This document shows, one piece after another, positions 54,706 through 64,000 of a DNA stretch of 64,000 nucleotides. Within the stretch, counting starts at the first letter, position 1, and every line of letters begins with the position of its first letter. Source of the stretch: Blastomussa wellsi (Eukaryota; Cnidaria; Anthozoa; Scleractinia; Plerogyridae); contig OX393570.1 of assembly GCA_947652115.1 (NCBI GenBank), positions 11,946,570-12,010,569 of the forward strand, written 5' to 3'. Position numbers and translations under genes: made by a program. The notes below the pieces were generated by a model that was not told the DNA's origin, did not search any database, and saw only the letters and a program-made list of their open reading frames with translations.

Positions 54706-54908
54706 GTGATCCGAAGTGGTCAGCCGATAAGAATCGGAACCAATCGAATGTGTGATAGTAAGGACAACAATTGTGCTGAACGATGTGCTTTCAACGAAGC
54801 AAGCTTCGACATTAATTTTTGTCAAGACCATGTGCTTTCGACGAAGCAAGCTTTGGCAAATCTATGTAAACAGCTGTTTATTGAGCGGAAATCTGATCGG
54901 TGAGTGAG
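54706..54908 (+). CDS. Cys-rich ORF in dispersed repeat, unknown
   Basis: About 65 codons up to a GGTGAGT splice-donor-like site after D-R. Contains R-M-C-D-S-K-D-N-N-C-A-E-R-C-A-F-N-E-A-S-F-D, i.e. three Cys in a 12-residue window plus C-Q-D-H later, suggestive of a small metal-binding motif. The same residues are largely kept in copy A at 14560-14430, with mainly conservative or synonymous base changes in the first half (for example GCC/GCT Ala). I recognise no family. Could be one exon of the element's own gene. Confidence 0.35.
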
Positions 54909-56031
54909 CTTTTTGTTTCTTACTTTGTGGTGCATAAGTAAACGATAGGTTTCGAAGTATTGGTACGAATATGAATTATTTTTAAAGCATTATGAGTGCC
55001 ATTTTGGCAAGTTTAAACTTACATGCTTCAAGACCTTTGGCATTAAATTTGTCGAACGACTGAGTGTTCTTATTTAATATGGATTGTAATTATGTAAAGT
55101 GGCCCTGTCTTCTTTATATACCAAAAAAATTCACACTGTAATTCACCCCCGCTAGGGGAATACATTTTGCCTCGAAGCAACTTTCTGAGGGATTGATAAA
55201 GTCGTATCAGGGAGATGTCAACAATCGGCAGAAAATGCTTTGTTGTTGAAAGGATCCTAAACATGGCGATTACATTTCCACAAAATCATGCTACCACTTG
55301 TAATCATGTTAACTATTGTCCAACGTTAGTTTTAAATGAATCTTTCCATGCAATGGCTAGCACTGCTTGCACTGCAAGCTATATGTAAGATGAAGTGCAT
55401 TCCCAGAAAATTCATTAGGAAAGTCTTGTATTAAAGTTATACATCTAGCTTGTAGCATATGAACGAAGACATGCCGGTCTTCCACTCATTTCTATAACTA
55501 TAATTGACAAATTGTCAACTTTATTATTGTTATCAATTTATAATTTTATTGCTGTTATCTCTTCATATTATTTCAGTCTGACATAACTTGAATGACAAGG
55601 CAAGAGTGACAACAGAAATGAATTATACTGTTCAAGTTACAGAACTCACACAAGAAGAAAATTCACATTGTCTGTTTTGTTTACTCACCAACAATATAAC
55701 TTGTAATTGACAAAGTAAAGTAGCTGAAAATGTTAGTCAGTAAACTGCCATTTTATTGTTGTTATCACTGAATCCTCATTTTATTGTTTTTGTTAATTCA
55801 CAAGTTGGAGAAAGCTATTAGTTAAATGTACATCAACTGTTTTGTATTTCCATTCATGATCTTAGACTGCTTTCTTAGAAAAAAATTCACATAATTTGAC
55901 ACATGTAAAGATTGACATATGAACTGAAGTTGATCTTTTGCTGTTCCATCCGACAAGCCCAGTCGAATAGAACAGCAGGTCGATACAAATATGAAGCTGT
56001 CAAACTTAATTGATTCATATTCCAAACTTTT

Positions 56032-56101
56032 CATGTGCCAAATCTAATACCGGTAATCAGGTTCAGCACATGAAAAGTTTGACATTTGAACCGGGCCTTA
56101 A
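56032..56101. mobile_element. remnant of the GGCCCGGTTC foldback family
   Basis: AACTTTTCATGTGCCAAATC and, inverted, GCACATGAAAAGTTTGACAT, closing with TTTGAACCGGGCCTTAA as in the element at 8870-8989. The left outer end is lost. Confidence 0.7.
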
Positions 56102-56881
56102 TCGTATAACTATCATGTTATGCAAAAATAAAATTCATTCCAGCTAGCTTCAGAACAGAAGTCCGTTTCCTGTGACATTCGGATTTGCATCGCATCAAGT
56201 CTTTGTAAATATGTATGCAAATCACTTTGTGATGTCAAATCAGGAAAAGACCCATGTTCCTTCTGAGTAGGTTATGGAACAAATGATGTAACTCTACTCT
56301 ATTCTGCAAAATGCCGTATTTACCATTCACGACTCAGTTACCTAGCACAAGACACATGTACGCATTGCGGACCTATTTTTACATTTCTTCTTGCAGGGAG
56401 TAAAATTGTAAACACGTAAAGTGTAGCCCATACTTTTCATCATTTTTCCAAATTTGGTCAAATTAAAGATAATGGCTCAGATCCATAATCGCGGGAACCA
56501 ATCAGAAGGCTAGAAAATCATTATCCAGAGATTGAAATTTCAAGTATGTTTTTTACTAACGGAGCCCGCTAAACAAATGTCCGAAGGTCAAAAGATGCCC
56601 TATACTTGACCTTTTCAGGCTAATAACTAAAAACTAGTTAGTTTTGTGATGTCAACAAAAAAAAAAAATTTGTAAATTTTGAAAAAATTCTGTAAATAGA
56701 TTTCAGAGCTGGCTCTGAAACCTATTGACTTAAGTTTTTAAAAATTTTTCTGGCGTTGCGCACGGTGTTGGTGTACAATGGCGTAACAAAATATGTTAAG
56801 CTGAATAGTGAGCTAGCATAGAAAATTCATGGCCAATGAAGAATAATCTGACATCATAAAGGTAAAGTAAATTTCATTTGC

Positions 56882-56940
56882 GAGCAGAGGTCCCTTCGAT
56901 ACTTATCTAGGAAGATCGAAGGGACCTCTGCTCGCAGGAT
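56882..56940. repeat. perfect palindrome GCGAGCAGAGGTCCCTTCGA
   Basis: TGCGAGCAGAGGTCCCTTCG and its inverse around a short TACTTATCTAGGAAG loop. Compact relative of the ends of 12167-12961. Confidence 0.85.
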
Positions 56941-57063
56941 ACACCACTTAAAGTTGAAATAATTATTTTAAAGTCTGATTTGAAGGCAATTTTAATACAA
57001 AGATACAATCAGTGAGGATCAGTTGCCAGATGTCCTCTGATTGGTTCTTATTTATTCTGCTAA

Positions 57064-57246
<183 letters not shown>

Positions 57247-57408
57247 AGATTACTGACAGAATTCAACTTACGGCTATATATATACACTTACCATACTTAA
57301 CTTCTAGCCTAACAGCATTAATAGAACGATTTTGCTTAAGTCGGCTTTTATATGGTAAGGAGTACCATCAGAAGCTTCTGGTACCCTTCAGTGTTAATGA
57401 GAAGGAAC

Positions 57409-57414
57409 AATAAA
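57409..57414 (+). terminator. candidate poly(A) signal of RWDD4
   Basis: AATAAA about 165 bases after the stop codon. Confidence 0.6.
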
Positions 57415-59549
57415 GAATTGCGGTTGATGAAGGAAGCTGTTCTTTAAAATTCTAATTTGTGTGCATACCAGTGTGTAATACGTATGTCCAACACCATAGA
57501 GACGTGAGCTGCATCCTAAACAAACAAAATTAATTTCACCTCCTCTTCATCTTCAATTCATCCCATATGCACTAAAAATTTGGCATTCTGAACAAATTAA
57601 TATTAAATAAGAGTTTGCTGTCATTTGAATGCTTGCCCTGTATAGTTCGTCCCATGTACACTTCAACGCTGGTTAGGGACCGATCGTTGATTACGTCCCA
57701 GGGGGGAGGGGGGGGGGGTGGTTTTTTAAAAAGTGTGGTGTTTCTTAACTGTACCCCCAAAAATAATTACTTAAGAGAATTATACCCCCTTCGCAATTCT
57801 AATTTTAAAAAGTGTACCCCCCACCCCCCTTTCTGACCGTGCTTTAAATAATGCAACATTCTTTGCTTCGTTCCTCACACATGCATATTTTTATCCTATT
57901 TTTTAATATCCTTTTTATCGTTTATTGCTTGTATTTCCACCTTGTTTGTAATAAGTTTAGCTGTCTGTGTGTGAATAAAATTGTTATCATTCTTTTTCAA
58001 AGTTTAATATACCTGTAGGTAATCTAGTGGGTTACTGTACATAATATGGTGCATGATAAAGCCCTGACACGGGTGTGCACATTTAATATGCCGACTATCA
58101 AGTGAGGCGCGGGGCCACCCAACGAGTGAGGGAGTCTGTTCCTCACTTTATCTGTTCCCCAGCGCAAATGTCGCTGGCTGGCTAGCAAAGTGGTTCATTA
58201 TATGTTTTCTCATGGGAGTTGTCACTGAAAAAAACCATACTTCTGCGCTGGCCGATTGAAACTTGGAGGGGCAACTGAAGAAACTGCTTGACGAAGGCTT
58301 GAATCTCGTTGAGAAGAGTGGATTTCAACGGTTTTCAGTGCCATTTCCGCACGTTTGTTGTTTGTTCTAATTGCTGGCTGGCAAAAAAAATATGGATCAT
58401 GTTCTGGCAAAAAGGTACAGATAAATTTTTCCCAGCAACACTCGAGAACACCTGTAAATGTTTTAATATCACATATTTTCATTCATTTGGATAAAAGAAT
58501 GTATTTTGCCACAGTTTGTTCGTTGGTTACCCCTGGAGGCAGAGATATCTCTGAATTGCAGAGCTACAGATTCCAACCTTTGAAATAGAAAAAGGGTAGG
58601 TTTTTCGGAGCGAGCACGAGCGCAAAAGGCGCGAGTTTCTTTGGGGGTCTGCTCCCCCAGAAAATTTTCTACAAATGTAGGCCTCTAAGATGCCATTTCC
58701 TGCATTCTGAAAGGTAACAAGGCTAGGATCGTCCCATTGCTGTGTCATAAAATTTGACCCCCCTCACGTTTCTTGCAAGATAAAAATGTACCCCCCCAAA
58801 ATGGATCTTGTTTCAAAATTGAACCCCCCTCCAAAACCACCGCAACAACAACAAGTCATCTAATTTTATTTTATTGCTTACAGAGCAGACATGTTTACAA
58901 TACTAACATTACGTACAACACTAACGTTACGTATAATACTAACATTACTTACAATAGTTTCTTAAAGTAAAATACAAATTTTACTCGCAATGTTAACAAT
59001 GCTTACAAATACTAATAATGCTTACAATAATAACAATGCTTACGGTACTGTGGAATGCAAACTAGGAAATCACTTAAAGTATATTTAGTTAACGATTAAA
59101 CGGTTCTACGCTTTATGCGCTTTCATTTTTGTATTGCTAATGTAATACATTTTGTGAGAGGTTATTTTGCAAACGAGTCCACTTCAGTAGTATATAAAAG
59201 GCCGATTTTGGCGCGCGAGATATCACGAAATTTACCCACATTTAACCCCTGGCGCACCCCCTCGATTGCAAAAAAACGGAAAAGTAGATTTTTGTCGGCC
59301 GCTTCATTACTTTTTTTGAAATTTTCACTTTTTTTATATTTCAACAGATTTTTCCATTTTACAAGCCTTTTATCCACTATATGACCACAAAATAGAGAAA
59401 TCCATGAATCGCTAAATTTAACCACCTGCGCTATAATTTTCCCCTCTCAGATTGATAAAAACCCAGTAAATTTACAGATTTATAAATCAGCCAGAATTAT
59501 CGATTGTGCTAACTTTTTTACGGATGTAAAGCAAAATTATTACAATCTA
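57415..59549. other. intergenic, no gene recognised
   Basis: Contains G-rich and C-rich runs near 57700, 57817 and 58790 beside AAAAAGTGT / GTACCCCC words (probable old TIR element around 57690-58815), and a small tandem array of a 15-bp unit (TACAATACTAACATT and variants) at 58895-58960. Base composition turns AT-rich after about 59450. Confidence 0.55.
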
Positions 59550-59590
59550 GAAAATTAAATTATTTTTTGTTTTTAATAATTTAATTTTTC
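59550..59590. terminator. AT-rich hairpin downstream of polymerase gene
   Basis: GAAAATTAAATTATT and AATAATTTAATTTTTC pair over 14-15 bp around a T-rich loop, 55 bases beyond the 3' end of the minus-strand polymerase. Possible 3'-end/termination signal of viral type. Confidence 0.5.
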
Positions 59591-59644
59591 ATTTTTAAAA
59601 AACGATTATATCACAATAAAAATTAAATTTACAAACTAAATAAC

Positions 59645-60651
59645 TCAAATATTTTTAAATCCATAAGATCTAGTTTCAACTACATCATCCAATAAGTATC
59701 TTTTATCATCGTAACAACTCCGTGATTTTTTCTGAACTTCTAAACTACTCAATTCATTCAATTTACTTCTAATCATTCTAATTTTATTGTAATTTTGTTG
59801 CTCTCCAAATAATGTCTCCTTATAATTTTCAATTTTTATATTTTTCTTTATAACCCCCTTTTTAATTCCCTTGGCTTTACAATCACCTTTACCATTTTCT
59901 TTAATATAAGCATACATTTTTTATCTCAATCCACAGAATTCCCTAATAGGAATACCACCACATTCATCTTTCATTTTTCCAATGACTTTTTTATTTTCTT
60001 TAAAAAATATTTACTTTTTGGATCATAATCTGAATTATCAAATTTATCTTTATCTTTCCACAAATTTTTATTTCCAAACTTATTTAAAATATAATTATAA
60101 TGAAAATCGTACATCAAAGTGTTACTCAAATCGAGAATACTCATCCCAACATATGATGGTTTATTTAATAGTAATGATTCTTTAATTCTCTTAATAATTA
60201 CCATATTTTCATTTATTATGTTACACCCATTAAAAGTGGGCTTAGCAAAATACTTACTCAACATTTTTTCATTTGATATAATTTTAGCGTCACACCTTTT
60301 ATATAAGTTTTCCATAGTTTTACCAAAAACGGACTTATTCATTAATTTAAAAAAGTCTTTTTCAAAAGCATTTTTAGGTTTAGTTCTCATATCAGTATTA
60401 AACAAAATGTAATCTTTCATAAAATCACTTTCTTTAAATCTAATTATTCTGTGAAGTTTCTTCAATTGAATTCCAAGTTTTTGATATAATTCTAAATTTT
60501 TATAATGTAATACGTATTTTTCTCGACTTCTTAAAGTAGGTATTAACTTATTTATCTTGGAAGTTTTCAAATTAAATTTTTCAGTAATCTTTTTCTGATA
60601 TGGACTTAACATTTCTTCACAAACTGGCATTTTCTCTGGCGCTAAAGGCAC
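59645..60651 (-). pseudogene. Polinton-type DNA polymerase B, C-terminal palm/thumb
   Basis: Two pieces of a protein-primed family-B polymerase. 60651-59971 has F-E-K-D-F-F-K-L-M-N and S-V-F-G-K-T-M-E-N-L (the fingers/motif B area, near residue 95-110) and M-Y-D-F-H-Y-N-Y. 59917-59645 carries the basic C-terminal part, I-K-K-G-V-I-K-K-N-I-K. The palm motif C (Asp-Thr-Asp) expected right after M-Y-D-F-H-Y-N-Y and N-K-F-G-N-K is missing: the frame passes straight into W-K-D-K-D-K-F-D-N-S-D, an apparent in-frame deletion. Between the pieces a TAA replaces one codon. Replication of the element from this copy is not possible. Confidence 0.85.
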
Positions 60652-61418
60652 ATATTATGTAATTCATGCAATTCTTCAGGATATTCTAAATCACATTCGA
60701 GTATGTATCCACAAACTCCATTTTCTTCCAAGGAATCGTAGTGACTCGTATCAACCCATTTAAAATCTCCAACAGGTAATTTCTTACACATAGCCCAACC
60801 ATCCATCCAACCATCTAAATAAATAATATGACTTTCTTCTTCTTTTTCATTATAATCGCTCAAATATTTATTATTAGCCTTTGAATACCTATGACAAATA
60901 TAAGAAATTCCCCCTCTCTGAATCCCTTTCTGAATCATGTGACTCAAATCAATCTCAGAAACCAAATGTAATTTCACTCCCGTCATCTTCAACTGGCATC
61001 CCAAGCGAGACGTTGAACAGAAAAATAATGCAGAGGATCTAATTTATAATTTTCAAGGCAAATCTTTCGGAAATTTTCAAAAACATCACTTAGTAATAAA
61101 ACGTCACATTTCAAATATAAATCGTGATAGTCTCCTATATTCCTACAATTAAATGTCTCATGCTTTTTAAGCGTGATTATAATCCTCTTCCCCGATTTCT
61201 TCTTCATATAATGAACTATAAAATTCTTCTCTCCCCGGAAAATCTGGATTATTAAATTTGTCGAAACTATCAAAATAATCATATGGGTAAATACCTTTTT
61301 TCTTTATCAGACTCATTTTTTCATTTTCTAATTCTTTAAATTCATTTTCAAAATATTTATATTGACCACTTTCTAAATTTCCAGATAATCTATCCAAAGA
61401 TGAAGCCATAAATTGCAA
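60642..61418 (-). pseudogene. Polinton-type DNA polymerase B, exonuclease end and palm motif A
   Basis: Three overlapping frames (61418-61167, 61282-60989, 61004-60642). Y-H-D-L-Y-L-K-C-D-V-L-L-L (near 61110) is the Exo III region with its Tyr and Asp. I-Q-R-G-G-I-S-Y-I-C-H-R-Y leads to the palm. Motif A after I-I-Y-L-D is abnormal: G-W-M-D then G-W-A-M, where the family has a Leu-Tyr-Gly type motif; the DNA there is a small GGTTGGATGGATGG repeat, so slippage may have overwritten it. At least two frameshifts. Confidence 0.85.
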
Positions 61419-61436
61419 TAAATCTATAAATACTAA

Positions 61437-62469
61437 TTATTTCATCATTATAGACAAATACTTTTCAGTATTAGTTGGTGGAATATCTACTTTCTCCCCA
61501 AACGTACCAATTTCTTGAATAATAAAATGTCCATCATATCCTCCCAAATTATGAAATACAACTGGAACCTTAACACTAATTCTTGATTCCAAATTACAAA
61601 TTTTATGAGCAGCTCCCCGAAATTTTCCATCGATATGGTCATGGTCTCTGACCTTAATATCTTTTTCATTAAATTTTTTATTACAAATCCAACATTTTTT
61701 TGATTCCTTAAATTTTTTCTTTTCTTCTTCTGTCAATTTCATAGGCTTATTAAATTTTTCTTTAATAATTTTCTGAATTCTTTTATTTTCTTCTAAAATG
61801 GCTTCAATAAATTTATAAGCAGCATTTTCTCCCCTATAACTCACAAATTCTTTACTATAATTATTATCAACTGCACAAACAACCTTGTACCCATACGAAC
61901 AAATTTTATGTTTCTGATATTCTTCAGTATAAGTTTTCTTTTCGTCTGGTGGAGGAGGAAAATTAGTCATTTCTGTTTCTTCATAATTATTTTCTTCATA
62001 TATAGGTAAAGTATTTTTCCCGCCAACCAGCAAACTCTCAAAATGAGCATAAGTTACAAATGGATTTTCAATTTGCTTATAATAATTTCGGAATTCAACT
62101 TTCCAACCTTTCTTTGGCATTTTAATAGCCTGCTTTACCATTAATTACCATGCATTCTTTTGTATGCTGATCTCTTATCTCCTCACTGGAAAAAAGTTTT
62201 AGGCAATATAAACAAATAAATTGTTTATGCCCATGTTTACTCAAACTGGCAGAACACATTTTGTTAACATCAGTTATATAAACATAATGATTATTACCCT
62301 CGCCATTATCTATCATTAACAAATTCATTGCCTTTTCGCAAACTTTTTTACTAACATAAATTGGAAAAAACTTATCATTTTCCCAACCAAAAACATTAAT
62401 TCTAATATCATTATTTTTTTTCAATTTTTCCAGTTTTATTAATCTGAACAGGAAATTCAATTCCATCAT
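61437..62469 (-). pseudogene. Polinton-type DNA polymerase B, zinc finger and exonuclease domain
   Basis: 62469-62122 has a C2H2-type finger (F-I-C-L-Y-C-L-K-L-F ... H-T-K-E-C) after D-V-N-K-M-C-S-A-S-L. 62141-61437 has Exo I with Y-A-H-F-E-S in place of the usual Asp-x-Glu pair (Asp to His), then C-W-I-C-N-K-K-F ... V-R-D-H-D-H-I (HNH/endonuclease VII-like zinc insert typical of these polymerases) and F-H-N-L-G-G-Y-D (Exo II, Asn and Asp kept). One frame change joins the two parts; a stop follows near 61437. Confidence 0.85.
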
Positions 62470-62499
62470 AATCCAGACCTTTAGGAGTATTATCTTCGT

Positions 62500-63273
62500 T
62501 TAAATGTTTATATTTATATATTTACTAATTCTTTGTGGACCTTTTTTAATTTCTTTTTTATTCAAATGATAAATATGACAATACATAAAACATTTCTGAT
62601 CTTCGTTCTTAATATTTATAAAACATTTTTTATTCTTCAACTTATCAGGTAATTCAAAATAAGATGAAGCACTCAATGGTAGATACTTATAAAATTTCAA
62701 GTATCCTTCCTTAATATGATCTATTACCCATCCACTTCCTTCAGATAAGAAATTACTAAAGTTTTCAATAATTTCATTTCCCATTTTATCCAAAACGAAA
62801 TCGATGTCACTTTCTCTCAAAAGTACATGAATATCAGATTGAATTTCCTTAGTCACAAATTTTTCATTACCCAAATTAATTGGATTTTTAAACAAAATTA
62901 CCAATGACCTTATAATTTTCATTTCACCCATTTCTTGTAAATTTTTTTCAATGACTTTTTTCAAATCGTCTAATCTCAACTTCAATTCAACTAATGGATC
63001 ACCCCTATTTTTAACGCCAGTAGAAAATTCTCTAATCATTTCTTTAATCGCTGTATTTTCTAATTTAATTCTTCTAGGAGCTGGCACAGGTCTTTTCAAT
63101 CGCTTTGTCCTTGAAGCTGCCACAGGTCTTTTCACAGTTGGTCTCAATCTATTTATTTCTTGAGTTTGTCTTTGTATAATATCGTCTTTCTCAGTCAATT
63201 TCTTGTTTAATTCGTCAAATTTCTTTAACATTTCATTTCGAAATAATAAAAATTGCTCTTGTGTTATGTTCAT
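62500..63273 (-). CDS. Polinton polymerase N-terminal region with coiled coil
   Basis: 257 codons from ATG 63273. Residues ~1-45 form a predicted coiled coil (F-D-E-L-N-K-K-L-T-E-K), ~48-72 is a Pro/Arg/Lys-rich basic linker, and ~185-245 is a domain S-G-W-V-I-D-H-I, P-L-S-A-S-S-Y, D-K-L-K-N-K-K-C-F-I-N-I-K-N-E-D-Q-K-C-F that precedes the zinc finger in many Polinton/Maverick and adintovirus polymerases and may include the terminal-protein part. The frame ends 30 bases before the next piece begins in another frame, so it is broken from the polymerase. By itself open and intact. Confidence 0.75.
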   Translation of the reverse strand: MNITQEQFLLFRNEMLKKFDELNKKLTEKDDIIQRQTQEINRLRPTVKRPVAASRTKRLKRPVPAPRRIKLENTAIKEMIREFSTGVKNRGDPLVELKLRLDDLKKVIEKNLQEMGEMKIIRSLVILFKNPINLGNEKFVTKEIQSDIHVLLRESDIDFVLDKMGNEIIENFSNFLSEGSGWVIDHIKEGYLKFYKYLPLSASSYFELPDKLKNKKCFINIKNEDQKCFMYCHIYHLNKKEIKKGPQRISKYININI

Positions 63274-63385
63274 ATCTTATATAAATCAATTAGAAAAAAA
63301 TTTTAATATAAATTGCATAACTATATATTTTTATTTTTCAGAAAAGGGGAATCCCCTAACTCCTGACAGCTACCCCAAACGTAAT

Positions 63386-63420
63386 AAAGCCTAATCACCC
63401 AAAGTGAGCAATTAGGCTTT
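63386..63420. terminator. hairpin between two viral-type genes
   Basis: AAAGCCTAAT and ATTAGGCTTT form a perfect 10-bp stem around a 15-base loop (which itself has TCAC/GTGA). It lies between the 3' end of the 63457-63825 gene and the start of the polymerase frame, both on the minus strand. Confidence 0.6.
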
Positions 63421-63456
63421 TAAATATATTAACAAATTAAATTATAAGTAACTTAA

Positions 63457-63825
63457 TTAATATTTCAATGCAGTTTCAATTATATCAATAACTTCATCTT
63501 TATCAATTGTTCTTCCCTTTCTACAATACAATGCCATTTTATTTATTCCATCTTTATCATAAATTTGTTTATCCTTAATTAATTGCCGAAGAAACGGTCT
63601 TAATTCATCACACTTGTATTCATCTTTTAAAAATACCTTAATAAATTTCAATAACTTTACGAAATTACAATCAACTGATTTATCAGCTGTTTTTTCTTCA
63701 TAATCAGATTCACTACTATCAGATTCATCCGATAGAAATTCATCTTCAGAGCAAAAATGACTAACTATATATAAATTTTTTCTTTTCCATTTCCGGAAAA
63801 AGTAATGATACAAACGATTTTCCAT
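63457..63825 (-). CDS. small acidic hypothetical protein of Polinton-like element
   Basis: 122 codons, open, start ATG at 63825. A basic start (R-K-W-K-R-K) is followed by an acidic Ser/Asp/Glu stretch (S-E-D-E-F-L-S-D-E-S-D-S-S-E-S-D), then a helical C-terminal half (F-L-K-D-E-Y-K-C-D-E-L-R-P-F-L). Not recognised. AT-rich codon use matches the neighbouring polymerase pieces, and the hairpin after its stop suggests a real transcription unit of the same element. Confidence 0.5.
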   Translation of the reverse strand: MENRLYHYFFRKWKRKNLYIVSHFCSEDEFLSDESDSSESDYEEKTADKSVDCNFVKLLKFIKVFLKDEYKCDELRPFLRQLIKDKQIYDKDGINKMALYCRKGRTIDKDEVIDIIETALKY

Positions 63826-64000
63826 TTGGCTCTTCTTTCAAGGTTTTCTTAAATTTAGCGGGTTTTAATTTGCATTTCTTTGCTTTTTCCAAGTTTTTAA
63901 AGTCATCATTTTTCTCAGCGTATTTATTATCTTATTTGTCCATTAATCTTAAAATATTACCTATATAATAGTGTTAGAAAAAAAAATTCAATTTTACTCG
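63826..64000. other. AT-rich edge of the Polinton-like segment
   Basis: Short minus-strand frames rich in Lys and Phe near 63830-63960; too short to call, element continues beyond the window. Confidence 0.4.

Larger units (their letters stand above)
53925..56395 (+). repeat. dispersed repeat with Cys-rich reading frame, copy B
   Basis: Longer partner of 13745-14665. Shared ends (GTGTCTTGTGC...GCTATAACGCTAAAATTTTGG; CCTAGCACAAGACACATGTA with GCATTGCGGACCTA) and a shared middle. The end words are themselves related in inverse (GACACAAAA/TTTGTGTC and CTTGTGC/GCACAAG). It holds the palindromic repeat copy 3 (54110-54260) and about 1.1 kb after 55145 not found in copy A. Confidence 0.75.

Noticed and set aside
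58309..58588. small frames after RWDD4
   Set aside because: Overlap on both strands with no motif; likely part of an old non-coding repeat.

Overview
The window looks like nuclear DNA of a cnidarian, most likely a stony coral or another hexacorallian. This rests on AT-rich non-coding sequence, two intron-split metazoan genes, a RAG1-N-terminus-like gene, several retroelement classes (BEL/Pao, Ty3/gypsy, DIRS, LINE), a Polinton-type polymerase relic, and very many short inverted-repeat elements. The species assignment is inference. No prokaryotic features (operons, CRISPR, ribosome binding sites) are present.

Two ordinary host genes form the backbone and diverge from a shared promoter near 33.4-33.9 kb. 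On the minus strand, an SDR dehydrogenase of the RDH8/HSD17B1 type is complete in three exons (33425-33161, 14998-14725, 1594-1276). Phases match and give 285 aa with the N115, S143, Y156, K160 tetrad. On the plus strand, RWDD4 is complete in two exons (33859-34212 and 57067-57246, 177 aa). Their introns (18.2, 13.1 and 22.9 kb) hold almost all of the mobile DNA.

SDR intron 2 (1595-14724) carries a LINE 3' end, decayed gypsy and DIRS pieces, a nest of terminal-inverted-repeat (TIR) elements near 9-11 kb, and one copy of a dispersed repeat with a Cys-rich reading frame. SDR intron 1 (14999-33160) carries a tRNA-headed SINE, a broken minus-strand gypsy with LTRs inserted in an older foldback element, many MITEs, and a minus-strand gene (30917-29399) resembling the zinc-binding and RING N-terminus of RAG1. 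That gene lies between two ~210-bp inverted arms (23.72 and 32.10 kb). A 232-bp element with a perfect 9-bp target duplication sits inside the bidirectional promoter.

The RWDD4 intron contains a Tc1/mariner-like TIR element carrying an exon-like reading frame, a 142-bp tandem repeat, a ~394-bp tandem repeat split by a complete and very young BEL/Pao retrotransposon (two 600-bp LTRs with one difference seen, TACAG target duplication, 2024-aa open polyprotein), a Russian-doll cluster of MITEs at 49.5-51.7 kb, and a second copy of the dispersed Cys-rich repeat.

Downstream of RWDD4 the sequence becomes much richer in A and T. From 59.6 kb to the right edge lies a minus-strand Polinton/Maverick (adintovirus-like) segment. 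Its protein-primed family-B DNA polymerase is in about eight pieces with damaged exonuclease and palm motifs, followed upstream by a small acidic unknown ORF. Strong hairpins mark the 3' ends of both, resembling viral-type 3'-end signals. The element runs off the window.
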